In this document: positions 7,435 to 15,905 of the stretch, one piece after another
Position numbering within the stretch: the stretch's first letter is position 1
Layout: each line of letters opens with the position of its first letter
DNA from: Candidatus Sumerlaeota bacterium
GTDB lineage: Bacteria > Sumerlaeota > Sumerlaeia > JADFCW01
NCBI GenBank assembly: GCA_017161705.1
Contig: JADFCW010000036.1
Location: 1 to 32,775, forward strand
Length of the DNA stretch: 32,775 nucleotides
Direction of reading: 5' to 3'
Translations under genes and position numbers: made by a program
The notes under the pieces: generated by a model
The model's input: only the letters and a program-made list of their open reading frames with translations
What the model was told of the DNA's origin: nothing
Database searches by the model: none

Positions 7435-8667
7435 ATGGCCGCAGAGCCGGAGAACAATCAGACGCTGGCGGGACGCAAAATTGTCCTGGGTATTTCCGGC
7501 GGTATCGCTGCATATAAAGCGGCCGAGCTGGCCCGCCAATTGCGCAAGCGCGGCGCGGATTTGCGCGTGGTGATGACCCGGAACGCCGCGCGCTTTGTCT
7601 CGCCGCTCACCTTTGCCACACTCACGCAAGCCCCGGTTTGTACCTCGCTGTGGAAACCGTCCGACACCTGGTCCATCGAGCATGTCAGCAACGCCCGCTG
7701 GGGCGACTTGCTGCTGGTGGCGCCCGCAACGGCCAACCTGATCGCCAGGTTCGCCCACGGCATCGCCGACGATGCGCTGACGACACTCTACCTGGCATGG
7801 CGCGGACCTGTGGTCGTCGCTCCTGCGATGAACACGGCGATGTTCGAGCACCCGGCGTATCGGGCCAACGAGGCGGCGCTGCGCCAGCGCGGCCATGCCA
7901 TTGTCGGGCCGGAGCCGGGCGAGCTGGCCTGCGGCGAGGAAGGCCCAGGCCGGCTGGCGTCGCTCGAAGCGATCCTAGCCGCGGTTGAATCGGCTTTGTC
8001 GCCCGCCCGCCCCCTCGAAGGCATACGGGTCCTCGTTACGGCCGGACCGACGCGCGAGTTTCTCGATCCGATTCGGTTTCTCTCCAATCCTTCGTCGGGC
8101 AAGATGGGTTTTGCACTGGCCGAACAGGCGGCGCGGATGGGCGCGCAGGTGACGCTGATCGCCGGTCCGGTCGCATTGGTAGCGCCGCCGGGCGTCGAGC
8201 GCGTGGATGTGGTCAGCGCCCAGGAAATGCACGATGCGGTGATGGAGCGGTGCGGGCAGGCAGACATTCTGGTATTCGCCGCGGCGGTCGCAGACTTTGC
8301 CCCGGAGCGCGCCGCCGAGAGCAAGATCAGGAAACGCGAGTGGGCGCGCTCGCTTCAGTTGCGGCGGACGCCGGATATCGCACGGGCATTTGGCGATATC
8401 AAACGGCCGGATCAGGTGAGCGTGGGCTTCGCCGCCGACACGGAGAACGTCATCCCGTCGGCGCGGATGAAGTTGCGCGAAAAGCACTTCGATTTTGTCC
8501 TTGCCAATCCGGTGCGGGGAGAAGAACAAGTGTTTGGTTCGGAGCATAATCGCGGCTGGCTGGTCGGGCCGTCCGGCCGCCCGCGCCCGCTCGACCGCAT
8601 GACCAAGAGTGAAATGGCCAGACAGATATTGCTGCACGCCGTCGAGGTACTGCGGCGTAAACGATAA
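7435..8667 (+). CDS. coaBC: Bifunctional phosphopantothenoylcysteine decarboxylase / phosphopantothenate-cysteine ligase
   Basis: 410 residues, normal length for the fused enzyme of coenzyme A synthesis. It adds cysteine to 4'-phosphopantothenate (C-terminal CoaB half) and decarboxylates the product with FMN (N-terminal CoaC half). CoaC features: GISGGIAAYKAAEL, the active-site His in SIEHVSNARWGD, the PAMNTAMFEHP motif, and the redox Cys in ELACGEEGPGRL. CoaB starts near residue 196 with VLVTAGPTREFLDPIRFLSN and PSSGKMG, then AAAVADF and the KIRK lysine motif. All key residues are present. GGAGG (7424-7428) lies 6 bases before ATG 7435. Its position between queG and a pilus ATPase looks like genomic proximity rather than shared function. 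Confidence 0.97.
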   Translation: MAAEPENNQTLAGRKIVLGISGGIAAYKAAELARQLRKRGADLRVVMTRNAARFVSPLTFATLTQAPVCTSLWKPSDTWSIEHVSNARWGDLLLVAPATANLIARFAHGIADDALTTLYLAWRGPVVVAPAMNTAMFEHPAYRANEAALRQRGHAIVGPEPGELACGEEGPGRLASLEAILAAVESALSPARPLEGIRVLVTAGPTREFLDPIRFLSNPSSGKMGFALAEQAARMGAQVTLIAGPVALVAPPGVERVDVVSAQEMHDAVMERCGQADILVFAAAVADFAPERAAESKIRKREWARSLQLRRTPDIARAFGDIKRPDQVSVGFAADTENVIPSARMKLREKHFDFVLANPVRGEEQVFGSEHNRGWLVGPSGRPRPLDRMTKSEMARQILLHAVEVLRRKR

Positions 8668-8757
8668 GCGCCGGCGCATCCCGTGCCGGCAAGGGTCGCT
8701 CTGCGGCCAAACCGGCCCGGCGGGCGGCAGAGGCATGAGGGAAAGGGGTGTGAGTCC

Positions 8758-9888
8758 ATGTCCAATGATGCAACGACCGATGAACTGGTCAAGATGCTGC
8801 GGGACATCCTGCAAAAAATGGTCAAGCTGAATGCTTCGGACCTGCATCTGAAGGTTGGATCGCATCCGGTGTTCCGCATTCATGGGGCATTGCAGCCCGA
8901 CCCTTCCTATCCCAAAATGACCAGGGAGATGATGACAGCCCTGGTCGAGCGGCTGGTGCCCGGGCCGCTGAAAGAGAACCTCAAGCGCGACGGCGCGGTG
9001 GACTTCGGCTTCAGCCTCGACGCCAACAATCGGTTGCGCACCAACGCCTACCTGCAGCGAAGCAACTACAGCATCGCCCTGCGGCGTCTGGGCTATGAAC
9101 ATCTGGGGTTCGAGCAGCTCCATTTACCCCCGATCATTACGACCATCGCCGAATACAAATACGGTATGATTCTGCTGACCGGCCCGACCGGCTGCGGCAA
9201 ATCCACCACGATGGCCGCGATTCTTAACCATATCAATACCCATAAACAATGCCACATCATCACGATCGAGGACCCCATCGAGTTTATTCACCGCGACATC
9301 AACTGCCTGATTGACCAGCGCGAGATCGGCATTGATACGCGCTCGTTCGAGGTCGGGCTGCGCCACGCCATGCGCGAAGACCCCGACGTAATCCTCGTGG
9401 GCGAAATGCGCGATCAGGAAACCGTCAACATCGCCATTCGCGCGGCCATGACCGGCCACCTGATTCTCAGCACCACCCACACGATCAGCGCTGTCCAGAC
9501 GGTCAATCGCATCCTGAAGTTCTTCCCCGTCGAGACACATCCGGCCATCCGCAGCGACCTCACTCTCGCACTCAAGGCCGTGCTGACCCAGCGGCTGATT
9601 CCGGGAGCCGACGGCCACTCGCGCGTGCCCGCCGTCGAGGTGATGATTGTCAACGAAATGATCCGGAAACTGATCCGCGAAGACCGAATCGAGGACATGA
9701 TCCAGGTCATCCGCAACCGCGTAGATGACATGCAGTCGTTCGATCAGTCGCTGTATGATTTGGTACAGCAAAAGCTGGTGGCCCCCGAAACCGCGATCGA
9801 GTATGCGGAAGACCCTGCGGCCTTCCGGCGCAACCTTCTGGGCGGCTTTGCCGGCACCGACCGGTCGAGCCTGGTAGGGTCGTTTTAG
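8758..9888 (+). CDS. pilT: Type IV pilus retraction ATPase PilT
   Basis: 376 residues from ATG 8758 (GGGG about 9 bases upstream); an in-frame ATG at 8683 would add 25 atypical residues. The N-terminal PAS-like domain shows LNASDLHLKVGSHPVFRIHG. The motor domain has an intact Walker A, GPTGCGKST (Lys148), Asp box ITIEDPIEFIH, Walker B with catalytic Glu (DVILVGEMRDQET) and His box GHLILSTTHT. The C-terminal VMIVNEMIRKLIREDRI corresponds to the PilT-specific AIRNLIRE region, and there is no tetracysteine motif. PilT hexamers power pilus disassembly at the inner membrane, needed for twitching and for pulling in DNA. A UDG gene and a second pilus ATPase follow. A PilB extension ATPase with a full N-terminal domain is not in this window. 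Confidence 0.95.
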   Translation: MSNDATTDELVKMLRDILQKMVKLNASDLHLKVGSHPVFRIHGALQPDPSYPKMTREMMTALVERLVPGPLKENLKRDGAVDFGFSLDANNRLRTNAYLQRSNYSIALRRLGYEHLGFEQLHLPPIITTIAEYKYGMILLTGPTGCGKSTTMAAILNHINTHKQCHIITIEDPIEFIHRDINCLIDQREIGIDTRSFEVGLRHAMREDPDVILVGEMRDQETVNIAIRAAMTGHLILSTTHTISAVQTVNRILKFFPVETHPAIRSDLTLALKAVLTQRLIPGADGHSRVPAVEVMIVNEMIRKLIREDRIEDMIQVIRNRVDDMQSFDQSLYDLVQQKLVAPETAIEYAEDPAAFRRNLLGGFAGTDRSSLVGSF

Positions 9889-10006
9889 GCGAACAATGGA
9901 CGGGCTGGACGTGGTGGACCATGCACGCGAAGGGACGGAGCCGCTGCCGGGAGGCCGGGAATTGGACATTCCACTTGCATCATTTCATTGACAGAGGCCC
10001 CGATTC

Positions 10007-10975
10007 GTGATTGAAAATCGCAAGAAGTGGCAAGAATTGCTTCGCCAGACACGGGCATATTTGGAAGTACTTCGCGACGGCGGCATCGTGTTTGCCGAAG
10101 GGCGATTTGCTAAGAGCACCGCGGGGATTGAACCGCCGGCGGCCGAACGCGTCGAAAGCGCCAAGGCCGGCCGGTCGCGCCCCATGACAGCAGAGGAGCG
10201 AGCTGCGCTGAAAGCTGCATTGACCGACCCCTATGCACGGCTGGTGCCGAGACCGCCTGCCGCGGCCGGTGCGCCCCTAGCGCATCCGGCTGCAACGCCC
10301 ATCAAGCGGAGCCGAGAAACATCTGCACCGGGGCCGCCGGCCAAGCCGGCGAAAGTAACATTGAAAGACCGCACGGAAGGAGCAAAAGTTATTGCTGCGG
10401 CCGAGGACCTGGAGCGCCTGCGGGACCTCATTTCGGGCTGCTATATGTGCGGCCTTTCTGCAGGGCGAACCCATACGGTTCCCGGGGAAGGCAATCCGCG
10501 GGCAGCCTTAATGTTTATCGGTGAAGCGCCGGGATACCATGAGGACGTACAGGGGCGTCCGTTTGTCGGGCGGGCCGGCGAACTGCTCACAAAGATGATC
10601 GAAGCAATGGGTCTGCGCCGCGAGGATGTCTATATCGCCAACATCGTCAAATGCCGGCCGCCGGGCAACCGCGACCCTCTGCCGGAGGAAATGTTGGCGT
10701 GCGAGCCGTATCTCAAGCGCCAAATCGAATTGATCCGTCCGAAAATTATCTGTGCGCTGGGCCGCATAGCGATTCAGGGACTGTTGCGCGAGACCACCCC
10801 GATCAGCCAGTTGCGCGGCCAGTGGCGCACCTACCAGAATATTCCCTTGATGCCGACGTTTCACCCCGCATATCTTTTGCGCAACCCCGGCGGGAAGCGC
10901 TTTGCGTGGGAAGATCTCAAGGCAATCTTGGCCAGGCTGGGCCGGCCGGTTCCGGCAGGTCGCAGCGGACCGTGA
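10007..10975 (+). CDS. Family 4 (4Fe-4S) uracil-DNA glycosylase with N-terminal extension
   Basis: 322 residues from a GTG start with GAGG 9 bases upstream. The catalytic domain occupies about residues 135-318: [20 protein letters not shown] is the family 4 uracil-pocket motif, HPAYLLR is the C-terminal His motif, and four cysteines (145, 148, 216, 232) form the expected iron-sulfur site. The enzyme removes uracil from DNA to start base excision repair. The first 130 residues are an Ala/Pro/Arg-rich extension roughly doubling the usual length of about 200; similar extensions occur in proteins annotated as phage SPO1 DNA polymerase-related. Its place between two pilus ATPase genes is unusual and may link repair to incoming DNA, but this is inference from position. 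Confidence 0.95.
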   Translation: MIENRKKWQELLRQTRAYLEVLRDGGIVFAEGRFAKSTAGIEPPAAERVESAKAGRSRPMTAEERAALKAALTDPYARLVPRPPAAAGAPLAHPAATPIKRSRETSAPGPPAKPAKVTLKDRTEGAKVIAAAEDLERLRDLISGCYMCGLSAGRTHTVPGEGNPRAALMFIGEAPGYHEDVQGRPFVGRAGELLTKMIEAMGLRREDVYIANIVKCRPPGNRDPLPEEMLACEPYLKRQIELIRPKIICALGRIAIQGLLRETTPISQLRGQWRTYQNIPLMPTFHPAYLLRNPGGKRFAWEDLKAILARLGRPVPAGRSGP

Positions 10976-10980
10976 CGCCG

Positions 10981-10986
10981 AAGGAG
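10981..10986 (+). promoter_or_regulatory. Shine-Dalgarno deciding the second pilus ATPase start
   Basis: AAGGAG, 11 bases before ATG 10998. It lies just after the UDG stop and supports 10998 over the in-frame ATG at 10902, which would overlap the UDG gene by 74 bases. Confidence 0.65.
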
Positions 10987-10997
10987 CAGGACAAGTT

Positions 10998-12134
10998 ATG
11001 GAACTGCGAGAGTTGCTCAAGCGGTTAAAGGACCTGGGAGGCTCGGATCTGCATTTGGTGGCAGGACTACCGCCGGCCGTGCGGGTCCACAACGAACTGA
11101 CTATCCTCCGCGACGTCGGGCGCCCCACGCCCGAACAGATGCGCGAGATGATCTATCCCATTCTCGCCAAAGAAGAGATCGAACGGTTCGAAAACGACCC
11201 TCACTTCCGCTACGATCTGGATTTTGCTCGTGGCGTGGCCGATTTGGGCAGGTTCCGTTTCAATCTCCATAAACAGCGCGGGAGCCTCTCCTGCACCATT
11301 CGCGCACTGTCGGGCTCCATCCCGTCGCTGGAGTCATTGGGGCTGCCCCCCGGTGTTCGCGATTTTACCGCCAGCCTGCGGGGACTGGTTCTGGTCACCG
11401 GTCCGGGAGGCAGCGGGCGTTCGACCACACTGGCTTCGCTGGTGGACGAGATCAACCACCAGCGCTCGGCGCGCATCATGACCATCGAGGACCCAATCGA
11501 GTATCAGCTGAAAGGGATCAACCAGGTTCAGGCGCGCCCCGAGATTGAACTGACCTTTGCCAACGCGCTGCGCGCCTTCTTGCGCCAGGACCCCGACATC
11601 ATTCTGGTCGGCGAGATTCGCGACAAGGAGACCGCCGAGATCGCCGTCAAGGCCGCCCTGACCGGCCATCTGGTTCTTTCCACTCTGCACACCAATGACG
11701 CGCCCAGCACGATCAACCGTCTCACCAACATGGGTGTCGAGGCGTTCCTCGTCACCGCTTCGTTGCTGTGCGTGCTGGCCCAGCGCCTCGTCAGACGTAT
11801 TTGCGACCAGTGCAAAGAGGAGTTTCGGCCCTCGCCCGAATTGCTGAAGGCGGTGGGCATTCCGCCCGAGCAAGCGACGACGCTCTTTGCAGGACGCGGG
11901 TGCGAATCCTGCCATGGAACCGGCTATCGGCGCCGCGTCGCGCTCTATGAGTTGATGAAAGTCACCGACCGATTGCGGGACGCGATTATCGAGGGAGCTT
12001 CCGCCACGCAAATCAAGCAACTAGCAATGGCGGAAGGCATGATTACGCTGCGCCAGGCAGGCATTCGGAAGATTCTCCAGGGAATGACCACACCGGAAGA
12101 AGTGATCTCGCAGACTGTGGCTGACGACAGGTAA
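10998..12134 (+). CDS. PilT-sized pilus ATPase with PilB-like C-terminus and Arg in Walker A
   Basis: 378 residues. The N-terminal 115 residues are PilT-like (LLKRLKDLGGSDLHLVAGLPPAVRVHN), with no MshEN/GspE N1 domain. The motor domain is clear: Asp box IMTIEDPIEYQ, Walker B IILVGEIRDKET, His box GHLVLSTLHTNDA and the PilB-style INRLTNMGVEAFL. After it comes a PilB/GspE tetracysteine zinc motif (Cys269, Cys272, Cys302, Cys305, with GTGYRRRVALYELM). Walker A reads GPGGSGRST: the invariant Lys is Arg141 (codon CGT 11418-11420). The protein therefore mixes PilT size with PilB tail, and its ATP turnover may be weak or absent. It may be a regulatory partner of the motor or a dedicated low-activity ATPase. 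pilC starts 26 bases downstream. Confidence 0.9.
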   Translation: MELRELLKRLKDLGGSDLHLVAGLPPAVRVHNELTILRDVGRPTPEQMREMIYPILAKEEIERFENDPHFRYDLDFARGVADLGRFRFNLHKQRGSLSCTIRALSGSIPSLESLGLPPGVRDFTASLRGLVLVTGPGGSGRSTTLASLVDEINHQRSARIMTIEDPIEYQLKGINQVQARPEIELTFANALRAFLRQDPDIILVGEIRDKETAEIAVKAALTGHLVLSTLHTNDAPSTINRLTNMGVEAFLVTASLLCVLAQRLVRRICDQCKEEFRPSPELLKAVGIPPEQATTLFAGRGCESCHGTGYRRRVALYELMKVTDRLRDAIIEGASATQIKQLAMAEGMITLRQAGIRKILQGMTTPEEVISQTVADDR

Positions 12135-12160
12135 CCAAACCGTTTGGGAGGAGGCCGGTT

Positions 12161-13387
12161 ATGCCGTTGTTTCAATATACCGCGCGGAACGTCCAGGGCA
12201 AGGTGGTTTCCGGAGTCACCGAGGCGGTGAACCCAGGAGCGGCGGCTCGTGCACTGCGCGAGCAGGGATTGATTCCCATTTCCATCGGCGCGGGAGCCGG
12301 TCCTGCGGCAGCCGCCAAGAAACGGCGGCCGTATCGAGGAAAAGGCGGCCGCGTGCGGTTGGACGACCTCGTGGTGTTCTCGCGGATGCTGGCGGTGATG
12401 ATTCGGGCGGGTCTGCCGTTGTTGGAAGTGATCAACATTCTGGGCGAGCAGGCGGACAAGCGCGCGCTGCGCAGCGTTCTGGCGCAGGTCGAGCGCAGCG
12501 TCCAGGAAGGCTCGTCCTTCACCGAAGCGCTTCAAAAACACCCGCGCGTGTTCAACCAGTTTTTTATCAGCATGGTGAAAGCCGGCGAGGCCTCCGGTAT
12601 GTTGGACACCATTCTCGATCTCGTGGCCAGCTATCTGGAGAAGACCGCGTCGTTGCAACGCAAGGTCAAGAGCGCCGTAACGTATCCCGCTGTCGTCGGC
12701 ACCGTCGCCCTGCTGATCACCCTGGGGCTGGTCTGGAAAGTGGTGCCGCAGTTCGAAGATATCTTCGCCGACCTCGGCGGCGAGCTGCCTCTCATGACGC
12801 GCATCACGGTTGCGTGCAGCCACTTTATTCAGGAGCGATGGTATCTGCTCTTCATTGGCCTGGCGGTAATAATTGTGGCCTTCTGGCAGTTCAAACGCAC
12901 CTATCATGGGAAACGAGTCGTAGACCGCGCCCGGCTGAAGTTGCCGGTGTTCGGGCCGCTGATGCTGAAGGTGGGCGTGGCGCGGTTCGCCCGCACGTTG
13001 TCGGTGCTCACGCGTGCGGGCGTCAGTATTCTTTCCGCACTCGAAATCGTCGCCAATACCTCCGGCAACAGTCTGATCGAAGACGCAGTGATGCAAACCA
13101 AACAGAGCATACAAGGGGGCGAGACGCTGGCCAAACCGCTGGTGGATTCCGGCATTTTTCCGCCGATGGTTACCCGAATGATTGACGTCGGCGAACGGAC
13201 GGGCGCTCTGGAAAACATGCTCGCCAAAATCGCGGATTTCTACGAAGACCAGGTGGACGCCACCGTGGGCATGCTGATGTCGCTGATCGAGCCCATGCTG
13301 ATCGTGTTCCTAGGCCTGGTGGTCGGCTTCATCGTGATCTCAATGTTCCTGCCGCTGTTCAAAATGCTGGAAATGGTGCAGGGGTAA
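12161..13387 (+). CDS. pilC: Type IV pilus / type II secretion inner-membrane platform protein PilC (GspF family)
   Basis: 408 residues, normal family length. ATG 12161 is preceded by GGGAGGAGG. The N-terminal segment PLFQYTARNVQGKVVSGVTEA and two repeated GspF domains are evident: first DDLVVFSRMLAVMIRAGLPL, later ARFARTLSVLTRAGVSIL. Hydrophobic segments lie at about residues 183-203, 226-243 and 375-400, the last ending in ISMFLPLFKMLE. PilC is the membrane platform that couples the cytoplasmic ATPases to pilin insertion and removal. Its position directly after the hybrid ATPase gene suggests that ATPase acts on this platform. Confidence 0.96.
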   Translation: MPLFQYTARNVQGKVVSGVTEAVNPGAAARALREQGLIPISIGAGAGPAAAAKKRRPYRGKGGRVRLDDLVVFSRMLAVMIRAGLPLLEVINILGEQADKRALRSVLAQVERSVQEGSSFTEALQKHPRVFNQFFISMVKAGEASGMLDTILDLVASYLEKTASLQRKVKSAVTYPAVVGTVALLITLGLVWKVVPQFEDIFADLGGELPLMTRITVACSHFIQERWYLLFIGLAVIIVAFWQFKRTYHGKRVVDRARLKLPVFGPLMLKVGVARFARTLSVLTRAGVSILSALEIVANTSGNSLIEDAVMQTKQSIQGGETLAKPLVDSGIFPPMVTRMIDVGERTGALENMLAKIADFYEDQVDATVGMLMSLIEPMLIVFLGLVVGFIVISMFLPLFKMLEMVQG

Positions 13388-13453
13388 CGGTCCCGATTCC
13401 CGCGCGTTTATTGCACAGGTTGGCTCGAAAAGCCGGATGCAGGCGAGGTACGA

Positions 13454-14539
13454 ATGATAGATCCTATTCTGGAACGACGGTATTCAGATTGCCGCGAGCT
13501 GCTCAATCTCTGGCGGCGTTTCCACGACTTTTTCAAAATGGGCGTGCAGGGCGAAGGCATCACCCCGGAGAAGGAACATGAGTTCATCACCGTCAAAAGC
13601 CGCATCGCTATGCTGCACGACACCTTCATGAGCGTTCTGGATCACGACCAAAACGTCGGCCAGAACATCCTGACCATCGTCACCCGCTCCATCACCCTCA
13701 AGCACCTGCGCCGCATGAGCACGGCGGAAATCAAGAAAATCGAACTCGAGTGGCACGAATCCTATCTGCTGCTCAACGAGGTAATCGGGCTTCTGGACGA
13801 CAAGCGCAAGCAGTTCGCCACGGTTACCCCCACCCAATACTACCGGCAGGTCTATACAAAAAAGGCCAAGGAAGCCCTGATTCAGTTTTTCACTGGCTGG
13901 GTATTCAAGACCATCGCCATCCTGCTTGCCCTGGTCATCGGCGGCTTTTTCTTCCTCCAATACGGCGGAATGGAGTATCTGCTGCGCACACCCGCCACGC
14001 GGTCCCTGGTGATCAAACTCGAAGATGTCATCCGGCTGGTTTATAGCGAGTATCCTTATCGCGACTTGGTTTCCGTGACGCGAATGGACGCCAACCTGTC
14101 CAAGCAGATCATCGAAGAAGCCAAAGACAATGCTCACAACGAACCGGGAAACGGCCCGGCGGAAGGAATTAAAAAGATCGCACAGAAGATGGCCGGCAGC
14201 CCCGAGGATGTGTCCAAAGACCTTGCCGCCATCGCCAAAGGCCAACCCGGGACGGACTTTCGCACGGATGCCTTCCGCACCAACTTCATGGTGGGTGGCG
14301 CATCGCCGCCCGTCGTCTATATGTATCGCCTGCCCAGCAAAGCGGCGGCCATGGCCATTGAAACAAAATACCGCTCGTGGCGAAGCAAACAGCCGGCGAA
14401 TTACGTCGAAGACTGGCATCTGTTCCGCCGCGCCAATATGATCGGCGTCATCTTTGGGGGCGACGACCGCGGGCAAGCGCGCAGCTACCTGCTGGGCCAA
14501 TATACGCATGTTCGTACGCCTGTGCCCTCGGCCCCGTAG
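13454..14539 (+). CDS. Unrecognised single-pass membrane protein in the pilus cluster
   Basis: 361 residues; no family recognised. The start is ATG 13454 with GAGG close upstream. Residues 1-150 are charged and mostly helical by composition (Lys/Glu/His/Leu-rich), with no signal peptide. One strongly hydrophobic segment follows (151-170, FKTIAILLALVIGGFFFLQY). Residues 171-361 form a second, probably periplasmic, region with a Lys/Ala-rich middle (about 220-265) and a small alpha/beta-looking end containing YMYRLPSKAAAMAIETKYRSW and MIGVIFGGDDRGQARSYL. It lies between pilC and dprA on the same strand, 66 bases after pilC. The layout resembles an assembly or alignment protein, but that is only analogy; it shows no PilM, PilN, PilO or PilP motif. 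Confidence 0.8.
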   Translation: MIDPILERRYSDCRELLNLWRRFHDFFKMGVQGEGITPEKEHEFITVKSRIAMLHDTFMSVLDHDQNVGQNILTIVTRSITLKHLRRMSTAEIKKIELEWHESYLLLNEVIGLLDDKRKQFATVTPTQYYRQVYTKKAKEALIQFFTGWVFKTIAILLALVIGGFFFLQYGGMEYLLRTPATRSLVIKLEDVIRLVYSEYPYRDLVSVTRMDANLSKQIIEEAKDNAHNEPGNGPAEGIKKIAQKMAGSPEDVSKDLAAIAKGQPGTDFRTDAFRTNFMVGGASPPVVYMYRLPSKAAAMAIETKYRSWRSKQPANYVEDWHLFRRANMIGVIFGGDDRGQARSYLLGQYTHVRTPVPSAP

Positions 14540-14658
14540 GCTATCCTGCCGGCTTCGATCCTTTTCCGGCCAGGTTTGTCCTCGCAAAGCAGAATAAGTT
14601 TGCTTGCCAAGTTGGTCTGCTAAGGCTTCTGCCAGTTTCGGCAACAGCAGGGGTTCGG

Positions 14659-14691
14659 CGTGTCCGCCATTGTTTTTCATTGACGGACACG
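14659..14691. repeat. Perfect 8-bp inverted repeat upstream of dprA
   Basis: CGTGTCCG (14659-14666) and CGGACACG (14684-14691) can form a stem with a 17-base T-rich loop that repeats CATTG. No T-run follows, so a terminator is not clearly supported; a protein-binding site or leader hairpin for dprA is possible. Confidence 0.4.
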
Positions 14692-14768
14692 GCCCGCTTC
14701 CCGCATACATTTCCGTCGCACTGGGGGAATGGGGCAACCTCTCCTGATTTGTTTTTTGCGAGTCACAC

Positions 14769-15905
14769 GTGGGCTTGGATTCTTCCGCCGAACTCTGGCT
14801 TCGCCTGCTTCTGGTGCCCGAACTGAAAAAGGTGCACTGGTTCCGCCTCCATCAAGAGTTGGGATCGCCGGAGGCAATTCTTGGCGCCAGTGTCTCCCGC
14901 CTGTGCAAAATCGCTCAGATCAGTTCGGAAATGGCCGAAGCGATCCTACGCGGTCCGGATGCGGAGACCCTCGCGCGCGAAAAAGACGCCGTCGCCCAAA
15001 CCGGCGCTGAACTGATTCCCTTCGACCACCCGCGCTATCCCGAAAACCTCCGGCGGTCGTCCGCCCCCCCGCCGGCGTTCTACATGCTCGGCGACCTCCT
15101 GCCCGACGACAGTCAGGCCCTCGTCGTGGTCGGCAGCAGGCAGATGACGCAATACGGAAAAATGACCTGTCAGAATATCGTCGCCGAACTGGCGGGTGCA
15201 GGGCTGACGATTGTCAGCGGCATGGCTTACGGCATAGATTCCATCGCACACGAGAGCGCCCTGCGCAACGGCGGGCGGACCGTGGCGGTGCTGGCGCAGG
15301 GGCTGGCCGTTCGCGAAACTGCCCAGCGTCAGGACCTGCGCCGCAGAATCATGGCCCAGGGCGCCGTTCTCAGCGAGTTCCCCATGACCGCCACCCCCGA
15401 GCGGTATCATTTCCCTACGCGCAATCACACCATGGCTGCACTCGGTTTGGCCACGGTGGTGATCGAGGCGGGGGAAAAGAGCGGCGCGTTGATTACCGCC
15501 GAGCGCGCACTGGATGAAAACCGCCACGTGTTTGCCGTTCCCGGCGATATTACGCGCGAGATGTCCAGCGGCACCAACAACCTCATTCGCGCGGGAGCGA
15601 CACTCATCCGAAACGGCCGCGACGTGCTCGAAGAACTCAAGGACCAACTGGGAGCGATCCTCCGCGAAACCGCCCCAGCGGGCGCCGAACGTCGCTCTAC
15701 CCCCGCGGAGACCCAGCTCGACCCCACCGCACGCGCCATCCTCGACCGCATTCGTTTCGAGCCGGTTCACTTCGACCTCTTACATGAGCAGCTGGCCGAC
15801 ACCGGCATCGGGTTCGGACCGCTTTCGGCCGCCTTGCTGGATTTGGAAATGAAAGGGCTGATCCGTCATCTGCCCGGAAACCTTTATGTTGCAGGAACGG
15901 GATAA
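14769..15905 (+). CDS. dprA: DNA-processing protein DprA
   Basis: 378 residues from a GTG start. DprA binds single-stranded DNA entering the cell and loads RecA during natural transformation. The extended Rossmann domain shows VVVGSRQMTQYGKM, GAGLTIVSGMAYGIDSIAHE, GGRTVAVLAQGL, GAVLSEFPM, the FPTRN motif, VVIEAGEKSGALITAERALD and VFAVPGDI, ending in SGTNNLIRAGA. A C-terminal winged helix follows (about 315-375, IRFEPVHFDLLHEQL). Where most homologues have RNRIIAGLS, this one has RNHTMAALG, a modest change in a normally conserved block. Its stop overlaps the topA start by one base (TAATG), so translation is coupled. The dprA-topA order is common in bacteria; its place after pilus genes supports a DNA-uptake theme. 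Confidence 0.95.
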   Translation: MGLDSSAELWLRLLLVPELKKVHWFRLHQELGSPEAILGASVSRLCKIAQISSEMAEAILRGPDAETLAREKDAVAQTGAELIPFDHPRYPENLRRSSAPPPAFYMLGDLLPDDSQALVVVGSRQMTQYGKMTCQNIVAELAGAGLTIVSGMAYGIDSIAHESALRNGGRTVAVLAQGLAVRETAQRQDLRRRIMAQGAVLSEFPMTATPERYHFPTRNHTMAALGLATVVIEAGEKSGALITAERALDENRHVFAVPGDITREMSSGTNNLIRAGATLIRNGRDVLEELKDQLGAILRETAPAGAERRSTPAETQLDPTARAILDRIRFEPVHFDLLHEQLADTGIGFGPLSAALLDLEMKGLIRHLPGNLYVAGTG

